A stretch of 31,379 bases of DNA from Bacillota bacterium (GTDB taxonomy: Bacteria; Bacillota; Clostridia; Lachnospirales; Lachnospiraceae). The notes under the pieces were generated by a model. It saw only the letters and a list, made by a program, of their open reading frames with translations. It searched no databases and had not been told where the DNA came from. The stretch is from NCBI GenBank assembly GCA_023392995.1, contig JAEWMZ010000051.1, positions 1 to 31,379 of the forward strand, written 5' to 3'. The position numbers and the translations under genes were made by a program. This document shows, in pieces, positions 16,195 through 23,548 of the stretch (its first letter is position 1; each line of letters starts with the position of its first letter).

Positions 16195-18201
16195 ATGAAA
16201 TTATATGTTGACATTGCAGCGTCAAAACAGGGAAACGGCAGCAAAGAAATGCCTTATAAACACATTAACGACGCAGCGCAATCTGCAAAGCCAGGTGATG
16301 AAATCTTGGTTGCGCCGGGAGTATACAGAGAATATGTCAATCCGAAGAATGCAGGAGAAGAGGATGCGCGGATTACCTACAAGAGCATAGAGCCTCTCGG
16401 AGCAGTAATCACAGGAGCAGAAGAGATCAAAACCTGGGAGAATTACCAGGATAATGTATGGGTATGCCGGATTAATAATAGCGTATTCGGTGCTTATAAT
16501 CCTTACACCACGCTGGTTTATGGAGACTGGTATATGGGGGAGCCAACCTGTCATACCGGTGCGGTATACTTAAATGACTGTATGCTCTATGAGACACAGA
16601 CGTTGGAGGAATGTGTGAAAGGTGAGCTTTATGCGCCCTCCTGGGAACCGGAGTTTTCTATCTATAAATGGTATACCAAGCAGGAGGGAAATGAGACAGT
16701 CATCTATGCCAACTTCCAGGGGTGCAATCCGAACCAGGAGAACGTAGAGATTAACGTTCGCAAAAACTGTTTCTTACCTTCTGAAACCGGAAGGTCTTAT
16801 ATTACAGTAAGTGGCTTCCATATAAATAAGGCGGCTACCAATTGGGCTCCACCGGCAGCCTATCAGGATGGAATGATTGGACCGCATTGGTCTAAGGGAT
16901 GGATCATTGAAGATTGCGAGATCAGTAACAGCAAATGCAGTGGCATCTCTCTCGGTAAATATTTCGATCCGGAGAATGATCATTACTTTACGGTAAAGCA
17001 TGTGAAAAGCGCAACACAGATGGAACGTGATGCGGTCTGCCGAGGTCAGTATCATGGCTGGACAAAGGAAACGATTGGCAGTCATATCATTCGCCGCTGT
17101 AACATTCATCATTGTGAGCAAACAGGTATTGTTGGCCGTATGGGATGTGTCTTTAGTATCATTGAGGACAATCATATTCATCATATCAACAATATGATGC
17201 AGCTCGCAGGTGCTGAAATTGCCGGAATTAAGTTTCACGCCGCAATCGATGTTACCTTCCGCCGCAACCATATTCACCACTCAACCATGGGAATCTGGTG
17301 CGACTGGCAGGCACAGGGAACACGAATCACACAGAATCTGATGCATGATAATGAAACTCCGGCGAATACACCGAAGGCTCCCGGAACAATGATGAGCGAG
17401 GATATCTTTATCGAAGTTGGGCATGGACCAACCTTGATTGATAATAATATCTTGATGTCTAAGGCGGCTGTTCGTATTGCGACACAAGGCGTAGCCTGCG
17501 TTCATAATCTGATCTTAGGTGCATTTACTTCAGTTGGAGGCGGAACGGACATGAATGTAAATGGCGTGAATCAGCCCCGATATACACCGTATCATATCCC
17601 CCACCGCACGGAGGTTTCTGGTTTCATGACAATTTTGCATGGAGATAACAGAGTATATAATAATATATTTGTTCAAAAGAATCCGGTGGTTGAAGTAGAA
17701 GCAAAGGAAGATATGGGCTTTATGATGGTGGATAACCAGGTGGTAGGGAACAGCGTATTTGATGAGTACCCGGCCTATGAGGAGTGGATTAAATTATTCG
17801 ATATGGAAGATCCTTATCCGAACATGTTCAAGCTCCAGGAATATCATTTCCATTACCTTCCTGTGTGGATAGACGGAAACGCTTATTTTAATGGTGCAAC
17901 GAAGTGGAAGAACGAAGCTAATTGCCTGATCGATCAAGAACATGAAATCTATGTTAAGCTAGTTGAAAAAGACGGTGAATATGGAATTGATACCAATGTT
18001 TACGAATTCCTGGACGGCTTCAAAGCCGGAATTATCAATAGTGATATTCTTGGAGAGGCCTTTGAGCCGGAGGAGCGATTCGAGAATCCGGATGGCACGG
18101 ATATTGTGTTCGACAGAGATTACTTCGGTGATCACCGCGGGGTTTATGCAATTCCTGGGCCATTTGCAAGGGCTGAAGTAACGCAAAAGAAGGTGTGGTA
18201 A
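16195..18201 (+). CDS. Glycoside hydrolase family 120 beta-xylosidase
   Basis: 668-residue right-handed parallel beta-helix enzyme with an inserted beta-sandwich. From memory it aligns along its length with the Thermoanaerobacterium GH120 beta-xylosidase XylC: shared stretches include TVIYANFQG, WSKGWIIED, GSHIIRR and EIAGIKFHAAID. The proposed catalytic residues are conserved: nucleophile Asp370 in IWCDWQAQGTR, acid/base Glu407 in DIFIEVGHGP, and Glu341 in GAEIAGIK. Compared with XylC there is an insertion of about 14 residues between the two catalytic residues (rich in Pro and Thr). It releases xylose from xylo-oligosaccharides, in the cytoplasm as there is no signal peptide. The ATG at 16195 has AGGGAT about 7 bases upstream; a GTG at 16174 has none. 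Confidence 0.92.
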   Translation: MKLYVDIAASKQGNGSKEMPYKHINDAAQSAKPGDEILVAPGVYREYVNPKNAGEEDARITYKSIEPLGAVITGAEEIKTWENYQDNVWVCRINNSVFGAYNPYTTLVYGDWYMGEPTCHTGAVYLNDCMLYETQTLEECVKGELYAPSWEPEFSIYKWYTKQEGNETVIYANFQGCNPNQENVEINVRKNCFLPSETGRSYITVSGFHINKAATNWAPPAAYQDGMIGPHWSKGWIIEDCEISNSKCSGISLGKYFDPENDHYFTVKHVKSATQMERDAVCRGQYHGWTKETIGSHIIRRCNIHHCEQTGIVGRMGCVFSIIEDNHIHHINNMMQLAGAEIAGIKFHAAIDVTFRRNHIHHSTMGIWCDWQAQGTRITQNLMHDNETPANTPKAPGTMMSEDIFIEVGHGPTLIDNNILMSKAAVRIATQGVACVHNLILGAFTSVGGGTDMNVNGVNQPRYTPYHIPHRTEVSGFMTILHGDNRVYNNIFVQKNPVVEVEAKEDMGFMMVDNQVVGNSVFDEYPAYEEWIKLFDMEDPYPNMFKLQEYHFHYLPVWIDGNAYFNGATKWKNEANCLIDQEHEIYVKLVEKDGEYGIDTNVYEFLDGFKAGIINSDILGEAFEPEERFENPDGTDIVFDRDYFGDHRGVYAIPGPFARAEVTQKKVW

Positions 18202-18238
18202 ATAAAATAAGGATATAATACTTACAACAGTTCATTTA

Positions 18239-18288
18239 ATTAGACAAAGGGCTGACGGGAATTTCCCGTCAGCCTTTTGTCTAATTTT
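18239..18288 (+). terminator. Strong terminator of the GPH-GH120 operon
   Basis: A near-perfect stem of about 21 bp (TTAGACAAAGGGCTGACGGG on the left, with one G-U pair) has a minimal loop around 18261 and is followed by TTTT. It lies about 40 bases after the GH120 stop codon. Confidence 0.92.
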
Positions 18289-18331
18289 AAAAAACAAAAC
18301 CTATATTTGCAAAATCCTCTAGATAAAACAT

Positions 18332-18361
18332 TTGAACTCACTATGGCTATTGATGTATAAT
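18332..18361 (+). promoter_or_regulatory. Candidate promoter for methyltransferase-GNAT pair
   Basis: TTGAAC (18332-18337), an 18-base spacer and TATAAT (18356-18361) lie about 120 bases before the TTG start. Confidence 0.45.
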
Positions 18362-18482
18362 CTATCTTAAATAATTGCTAGATATGATCAAATACTGCTT
18401 TTGGCTAAACGAATCTATAAACTATTTCATTGAGATTAGAAGGAACCAATAATTATAATAGAAAGACAGGAGGATATTGCCC

Positions 18483-19259
18483 TTGAACATCAAATGGGAT
18501 GCAAAAAAATATACGAAGGACTTCTCCTTCGTACATCAATATGGAAATGATTTAATAGAATTGATTGATAAAAGAGGAGCGACTACCGTACTGGATTTGG
18601 GATGTGGAAATGGTGCTTTGACGAAAAAGCTCGCAGAGGAGGGAATGGTTGCGCTCGGTATGGATGCCTCTGCCGATTTACTGCAAGTAGCAAGGGCGAA
18701 TTATCCGGGGCTTTCTTTTATAGAAGGAGATGCCACTGGTTTTCATTTGTCGGAATCTGTTGATGCTGTATTTTCTAATGCCGTTTTTCATTGGATCGAG
18801 AGAAAGAAACAAACTGATTTATTACGATGCGTCTATCAAGCCCTCAACCCGAACGGGCAATTCGTATTTGAATTTGGAGGACATGGTAATAATGCACTGA
18901 TTCATGGCACATTAAAAGAGGAATTTGAAAAGCGAGGACTCGTTTATCAACACCCCTTTTACTTCCCAACCATCGGTGAATATTCCGCGTTACTGGAACA
19001 GGCGGGATTTAAAGTAATCTATGCTGTACTATTTGACCGTATGACGGAGCTGCAAGGCGAAAATGGTTTAATCGATTGGATTCGAATGTTTGTAAAAACG
19101 CCGTTTGATAATATCTCCGATGCTGAGCAAGATGAAATTATATGGGAAACTGTTCAAAGGCTGAGAAGCCAGTTGTTTTATAACGGCAAGTGGCATGCTG
19201 ATTATGTAAGAATTCGCTGTAAAGCGCTGAAGCATTATGAGGAGGAGCCGGAATGTTAA
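18483..19259 (+). CDS. Class I SAM-dependent methyltransferase
   Basis: 258 residues. Motif I, VLDLGCGNGALTKKLAEEG (about 37-55), and the acidic GMDASADLL that follows bind S-adenosylmethionine. DAVFSNAVFHWI is the motif IV region and resembles the Tam/UbiE-like group that includes trans-aconitate methyltransferase. The methyl acceptor is unknown. The start is a TTG at 18483, chosen because AGGAGGA (18468-18474) lies 8 bases ahead; the alternative TTG at 18477 is too close. It overlaps the next gene by seven bases, indicating coupled translation. Confidence 0.86.
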   Translation: MNIKWDAKKYTKDFSFVHQYGNDLIELIDKRGATTVLDLGCGNGALTKKLAEEGMVALGMDASADLLQVARANYPGLSFIEGDATGFHLSESVDAVFSNAVFHWIERKKQTDLLRCVYQALNPNGQFVFEFGGHGNNALIHGTLKEEFEKRGLVYQHPFYFPTIGEYSALLEQAGFKVIYAVLFDRMTELQGENGLIDWIRMFVKTPFDNISDAEQDEIIWETVQRLRSQLFYNGKWHADYVRIRCKALKHYEEEPEC

Positions 19260-19717
19260 TCAGAGAATACGAACCGAAGGACTGTGCTTTACTGGCACAG
19301 CTCTTTTACGATACGATTCATGTGATCAATGCAAGGGATTATACACAAGAACAGTGTAACGCATGGGCGACGGGAAATGTGGATTTGGACAAGTGGAATA
19401 GCTCCTTCTTAGCACATACCACTCTCGTGGCTGTGATGGATAACAACCGCATCGCGGGCTTTGCGGATATGGATCAAAGCGGTTATCTGGATAAGCTTTT
19501 CGTTCATAAGGATTATCAGGGGATTGGAATAGCGACGGCACTCGTAACAGAATTAGAACGACGGATGGGGCAAAGTGATGTATTTTGTTTTGAAACCTAC
19601 GCTTCCATAACGGCAAGACCTTTTTTTGAGAAGCGGGGATATGTAGTGAGGAATGAAAATACTGTCATCAGACAGGGTGTTACTTTAACAAATTTCAGGA
19701 TGACAAAGAAGATATAG
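19253..19717 (+). CDS. GNAT N-acetyltransferase
   Basis: 154-residue acetyl-CoA-dependent acetyltransferase. The acetyl-CoA pyrophosphate-binding region DYQGIGIATALVTELERRM (about 86-104) follows the beta-strand GYLDKLFVHK, and TYASITARPFFEKRGYVV is the conserved C-terminal part. It resembles the YafP-like group; the acceptor is unknown. GAGGAGGAG precedes the ATG, and the gene starts inside the methyltransferase gene, so both are made from one mRNA. Confidence 0.87.
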   Translation: MLIREYEPKDCALLAQLFYDTIHVINARDYTQEQCNAWATGNVDLDKWNSSFLAHTTLVAVMDNNRIAGFADMDQSGYLDKLFVHKDYQGIGIATALVTELERRMGQSDVFCFETYASITARPFFEKRGYVVRNENTVIRQGVTLTNFRMTKKI

Positions 19718-19916
19718 ATATCTCCCGTCATGAGTAAGGCAGATGCACTGCGAAAATATGTCCGCTTAATGTCCATTTTGAAAATTTGAATTTAATTTAG
19801 CAGTAAATTACGAAGTATTTACCTTTAAGATTGGATAATGTAGTAGCCTAGGCAACAGTAAATCTTGCTGAATTTGGTATATTTAATCATGACAAAGAAA
19901 ACAAGGAGAGAAAACT

Positions 19917-20681
19917 ATGGCAAGATATGAAGCAGAGAGAAACTTTCTAAAATCCAATTTTAATCAGTTTAAAAATATTAAGACAGACAAAATGGAGGGA
20001 GAGCCACAACCAATCGGAGTTAAGCCGTATGCTCCTAACGCTCATAGGATAAGCTTACCCCCTGTAAATGAAGAGAATCTAAGAAAGCAGAATATATACG
20101 AATGTATCAAGGACAGGAGAAGTGTTCGTCTCTATAGTGAGGAATCAATTAGCCTGGAAGAATTATCTTATCTTTTATGGGCAACGCAAGGCATCACCGG
20201 GGTAAATAAAGCAGGAATGACCTTAAGGACGGTTCCCTGTAGCGGAGCAACTCATTCTTTCGAAACTTACCTATTCGTAATGAAGGTAGTAGGCCTGGAA
20301 AAAGGAATTTATCGATATCTCCCGATCGAGCATATGCTAATATTTATGAGTGCATTTGATGATATTGATAAGAGATTGGATGATATTACATTAGAGCAGC
20401 CTTTTGTGCCTCATTTTGCGAAGAAAGCTGCTGTCACCTTTGCCTGGAGTACAACGCCTTACCGGTCTGAATGGAAATATGATGTGTCTGCCCATAAGAA
20501 AATATTAATTGATGTTGGACATGTTTGTCAGAATCTTTATTTGGCGGGTGAATCTGTGGATTTAGGTGTTTGCGCAGTTGGCATATATGATCAGGAGGCT
20601 GTAGATAACCTCTTTCAGTTAGATGGTGAAGAGGAATTTATCATATACCTTGCAGCCGCTGGGAAAAAGAAAGGTAAATAG
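19917..20681 (+). CDS. SagB/ThcOx-type nitroreductase-family oxidoreductase
   Basis: 254 residues, FMN-dependent. The fold signature IKDRRSVRLYSEESISLEEL (about 64-83) is followed by LLWATQGITG and CSGATHSFETYL, typical of the SagB branch, and VGHVCQNLYLAGESVDLGVCAVG near residue 200. SagB proteins in peptide biosynthesis oxidise azolines to azoles, but no cyclodehydratase or precursor peptide gene is nearby, so this is more likely a stand-alone reductase or dehydrogenase of the same branch. AAGGAGAG precedes the ATG. It appears monocistronic. Confidence 0.85.
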   Translation: MARYEAERNFLKSNFNQFKNIKTDKMEGEPQPIGVKPYAPNAHRISLPPVNEENLRKQNIYECIKDRRSVRLYSEESISLEELSYLLWATQGITGVNKAGMTLRTVPCSGATHSFETYLFVMKVVGLEKGIYRYLPIEHMLIFMSAFDDIDKRLDDITLEQPFVPHFAKKAAVTFAWSTTPYRSEWKYDVSAHKKILIDVGHVCQNLYLAGESVDLGVCAVGIYDQEAVDNLFQLDGEEEFIIYLAAAGKKKGK

Positions 20682-20720
20682 CAAAATTAGGTTTTCTTCT
20701 GGTATATTCATAAAGAAGTG

Positions 20721-20783
20721 CGATGGACATAACATAGATATTATTTATTATAAAAATACGTTCCATCGATAGCTTGAGCTATC
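20721..20783. other. Nested dyads upstream of AraC/GyrI-like gene
   Basis: CGATGGA (20721-20727) pairs with TCCATCG (20762-20768), and GATAGC (20768-20773) pairs with GCTATC (20778-20783). No T run follows, so this is not a clear terminator. The remainder of the gap up to 20943 shows nothing else convincing. Confidence 0.3.
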
Positions 20784-20943
20784 TCTGCAAAGTATGTAGG
20801 ATATCTTAAAAAACATATAAAATTAGTGATTATATTAGTTGTTATCTGGATTTCCAAAAGTATATACATGATTATTTGGTGCATCAAATGCAAGGTTCCA
20901 GAATTTTCAATATGTTAATATGAATCTCGAAGGGAGGAGTTTT

Positions 20944-21819
20944 ATGGAATGGCTTGACAGGATGAACAATGCAGTAGACTATATTGAATTGCATTTGGCG
21001 GATGAAATTTCATACGATAAACTGGCAAGGATTGCTTGTTGTTCAACATACCATTTTCAACGGATGTTTTCATTCATTACAGGCGTACCGTTATCTGAGT
21101 ACATCAGACGCAGACGGTTGACCTTAGCCGCCTTTGAGTTGCAAACCAGCAATATCAAAGTTATTGACGTAGCGGTTAAGTACGGATATGAATCACCAGA
21201 AGCATTTAGTCGTGCATTCAAAAACCTCCATGGTGTTATGCCGATGTCAGCACGCGATATTGGTGTTTCACTCAAAGCTTTTCCGAAAATGACTTTCTCA
21301 ATATCAATAAAAGGAGTGTCCGAGATGAATTATCGTATTGAAGAGAAAGAACCGTTTGAGATATTTGGACTTGAGTTAAAAACAACTGTCGTTAATGGTC
21401 AATGCTACAAAGATATCCCTGAGTTTTGGAGCACATGTGGACAGGACGGACGATGCCAAGCACTTGTTCAAGCAGCTGGCAAAAAGGTAGGGGAGCTGTT
21501 AGATGCCGGTGTAACATATTCCCATAATCCAAATGGGGATATGTCCTATATGCTTGGATGTGTTAAGCAGGATCAATTCGTTTCCCCAGAGTATAAGACC
21601 CTAGCCATACCAAAGCAGATTTGGGCAATATTTCAAACCGAATGGAAAAGTGATAGCGATGATGAAAAGCTGCATGAAGTTTGGGGAAGAATTTATTCTG
21701 AGTGGTTTCCGGTAGCAAGCTATGAGCATGCGGATTGTGATTTTGATATGGAGATGTATTTTGGAAATGCACAAACAGGTTACCATGCTGAAATATGGAT
21801 TCCGGTTGCACAGAAATAA
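20944..21819 (+). CDS. AraC family regulator with GyrI-like effector-binding domain
   Basis: 291 residues in the Rob/SoxS-plus-GyrI arrangement. Two HTH motifs occupy about residues 5-105 (ISYDKLARIACCSTYHFQRM and VIDVAVKYGYESPEAFSR), followed by a GyrI-like small-molecule binding domain (about 125-291) ending AQTGYHAEIWIPV. Such proteins usually sense drugs or cationic dyes. The ATG at 20944 is chosen because GGGAGGAG lies just upstream; the frame extends back to 20920 without a ribosome binding site. The next gene is a TetR regulator whose promoter/hairpin may also end this transcript. Confidence 0.9.
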   Translation: MEWLDRMNNAVDYIELHLADEISYDKLARIACCSTYHFQRMFSFITGVPLSEYIRRRRLTLAAFELQTSNIKVIDVAVKYGYESPEAFSRAFKNLHGVMPMSARDIGVSLKAFPKMTFSISIKGVSEMNYRIEEKEPFEIFGLELKTTVVNGQCYKDIPEFWSTCGQDGRCQALVQAAGKKVGELLDAGVTYSHNPNGDMSYMLGCVKQDQFVSPEYKTLAIPKQIWAIFQTEWKSDSDDEKLHEVWGRIYSEWFPVASYEHADCDFDMEMYFGNAQTGYHAEIWIPVAQK

Positions 21820-21837
21820 ACAAGTAAAAAATTAGGA

Positions 21838-21889
21838 TTGACAGGTGAACAGTTGTTAACTATAATGTGGTTAACAACTGTTCACCTGT
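21838..21889 (+). promoter_or_regulatory. Consensus promoter embedded in a perfect 20-bp inverted repeat
   Basis: TTGACA (21838-21843), a 17-base spacer and TATAAT (21861-21866) are perfect sigma-A boxes. The arms 21841-21860 and 21870-21889 are exact inverted repeats, leaving a 9-base loop that begins with the -10 box. Each arm is itself a near palindrome, GTGAACAGTTGTTAAC (21845-21860), so four GTKAAC half-sites surround the -10. TTTTTG follows, so the same sequence could also terminate the upstream AraC transcript. Confidence 0.85.
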
Positions 21890-21909
21890 TTTTGTAAAAG
21901 GAGATTGAT

Positions 21910-22518
21910 ATGTCGGCAAAAGACAGAATTTTAAGCGAGGCACTCGCACTTTTTTCTGTACATGGTTATAGCAGTGTATCTGTAAGAGACATTACCAAAG
22001 CCGTTGGAATACGAGAAAGTGCAATCTATAAGCATTATAAAAATAAACAAGCGATATTTGATACTATCATTCAAAGATCTGCTGAGCGGATCCATCAATT
22101 TGAGCAGGAATTGATGATTACAGCCGGGCAGGAAGAAGCGGATGATACCTATTTTTCTATCGATCTTATACAGAAAATTTACTGTAGATACTTTTCTTTT
22201 TATCTGAAGGATGAGATATTATCAAAATTCCGCAAGATGATGATCATTGAACAATACAAAAGCGTGGAATTAAACACTATGTTTAAGGAGATGTTTCTGG
22301 AAAAGACCTTGCGTTATCAAACCGAAGTTTTTCGGCAGTTAATGAAGGAGAAGAGAATTCATGGTACCGATCCTGAGATAATGGCGCTGCACTTTTATTC
22401 GCCTATCTTTGTACTTCTTTTCCGATATGACACGAATATTGAACAAGAAGATGAAGCATTAAAGCTAATTGAAAAGCATATTCAAGGGTTTTTTACACTA
22501 TACCAAGTAGGCAATTGA
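21910..22518 (+). CDS. TetR/AcrR family regulator
   Basis: 202 residues. The N-terminal HTH (about 1-50) reads SVSVRDITKAVGIRESAIYK and ends with HYKNKQAIFDTI, typical of TetR; the helical C-terminal domain binds an unknown ligand. AAAGGAG precedes the ATG. The gene sits 20 bases downstream of the perfect dyad promoter, which is almost certainly its own operator. The downstream gene at 22700 is separated by a repeat element, so co-transcription is uncertain. Confidence 0.9.
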   Translation: MSAKDRILSEALALFSVHGYSSVSVRDITKAVGIRESAIYKHYKNKQAIFDTIIQRSAERIHQFEQELMITAGQEEADDTYFSIDLIQKIYCRYFSFYLKDEILSKFRKMMIIEQYKSVELNTMFKEMFLEKTLRYQTEVFRQLMKEKRIHGTDPEIMALHFYSPIFVLLFRYDTNIEQEDEALKLIEKHIQGFFTLYQVGN

Positions 22519-22546
22519 GAAGCGATATAATTATTGCATTGAATAC

Positions 22547-22672
22547 ACAGCAAACACTATTTCTTCGCTCCAACGCTTCCTTCGGGCTTAGCTTCCGCTT
22601 CGAAACATTGTCTGCTGTATATACAATAGCTTCATAAAATAGTTTCGGTTAATGAGTTTCGCAATGACCTAA
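22547..22672 (+). repeat. Intergenic repeat element, copy 2, with flanking hairpin
   Basis: The part 22575-22672 matches copy 1 at 11220-11305. Here the left side extends into an imperfect long-range inverted repeat: 22547-22567, starting ACAGCA, pairs with 22601-22618, ending TGCTGT. That arm is missing from copy 1. There is no coding potential. Confidence 0.7.
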
Positions 22673-22699
22673 CTATACCAAGTATAAAAAGGAGACTAT

Positions 22700-23227
22700 A
22701 TGAATCGTAGAGCGTTGAAATCAATGAAACAATGGACAGGTATTATTATAGCTATCATTAGTTATTATATCATTCATGAAGGAACACATTTATTGTTAGC
22801 TTTATTGTTTGGCGTTTTTGAGAGGATTCGGATAGTGGGAATTTGGGGTATCCAGATTGTCACAAATCCTGGACTTGACGGTATCAGATTAGCTTTATTC
22901 AGCGGATTGAGTAGTATTGTTACTATAGTCATCGGGTACCTATTAGCATTTTCACCATATCTTTATCAATTAAAAAGCAGAGCGATGCTGATTGCTTTTT
23001 ACTATATTACATTATGCTTTATGCTGCTTGACCCGATCTATATATCCACACTAACATTGTTTATTGGTGGAGGCGGAGACCTTAATGGAATTGCGACTGG
23101 AATTCAGTGTTCAGATATTCCATTTAGAATCATATTTGGAAGTATTGCAATTTTAAATATATTTTTATTCCTAACGAAAGTATCACCTAATTATAAAAGG
23201 ATCTTTAGTAAAGCTGTTACTAATTAG
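22700..23227 (+). CDS. Membrane protein with HExxH zincin motif (M50/DUF3267-like)
   Basis: 175 residues with four or five hydrophobic helices (about 12-35, 60-85, 95-118, 142-160). IIHEGTHLLLALLFG in the first helix is an HExxH zinc-binding motif in the position used by intramembrane M50 proteases and the DUF3267 group; GGGGDLNGIATG near residue 130 could supply the third metal ligand. Site-2-protease-like function is therefore plausible but not shown. AAAAAGGAG precedes the ATG. It follows the TetR gene in the same direction. Confidence 0.72.
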   Translation: MNRRALKSMKQWTGIIIAIISYYIIHEGTHLLLALLFGVFERIRIVGIWGIQIVTNPGLDGIRLALFSGLSSIVTIVIGYLLAFSPYLYQLKSRAMLIAFYYITLCFMLLDPIYISTLTLFIGGGGDLNGIATGIQCSDIPFRIIFGSIAILNIFLFLTKVSPNYKRIFSKAVTN

Positions 23228-23228
23228 C

Positions 23229-23411
23229 ATTTAATTCTGAACTTAAGGTCATCAAAAACCTGTAAATATAAAACTCTTTTAATCAAAAGGATATGACAGC
23301 AGCAATGATTATAAAATATAGAAGCAAGAGAAGGTGCTGACAATGCAATTTGTTCTGGATAGTAAAAAGTATTGATTGAATTATTTTACTATTAACCATA
23401 AAATAATTGAT
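23229..23411. other. Intergenic upstream of the small ORF, nothing recognised
   Basis: A/T-rich sequence between the zincin gene and the small reading frame at 23426. No clear promoter, terminator or gene remnant was found. Confidence 0.4.
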
Positions 23412-23425
23412 AAAGGAGGTGCAGC

Positions 23426-23512
23426 TTGAAAGGAACATTTGAATTATTGGAATATGTTTTATCTGCGCATAGGAATGAAAGAATTGGAATTCTGAGGAGG
23501 AAATTTAGATAA
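23426..23512 (+). CDS. Small ORF with strong ribosome binding site upstream of topB
   Basis: TTG-started 28-codon frame preceded by AAAGGAGGT (23412-23420) at 5 bases, an almost perfect Shine-Dalgarno. The product would begin MKGTFELLEYVLSAHRNER and end in basic residues. Directly after it, GAGGAGG precedes a GTG at 23514 that opens a 12-codon frame ending in the topB start (ATATGA). These could form a leader controlling topB by coupled translation, or be the 5' scrap of a lost gene. Not recognised. Confidence 0.35.
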   Translation: MKGTFELLEYVLSAHRNERIGILRRKFR

Positions 23513-23548
23513 AGTGAACCAACATAGAGAAGATAAAAGGAGCAATAT

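Noticed and set aside
19917..20681. SagB gene as part of a thiazole/oxazole-modified peptide cluster
   Set aside because: No cyclodehydratase, YcaO protein, precursor peptide or exporter is nearby; the neighbours are a GNAT and an AraC gene.
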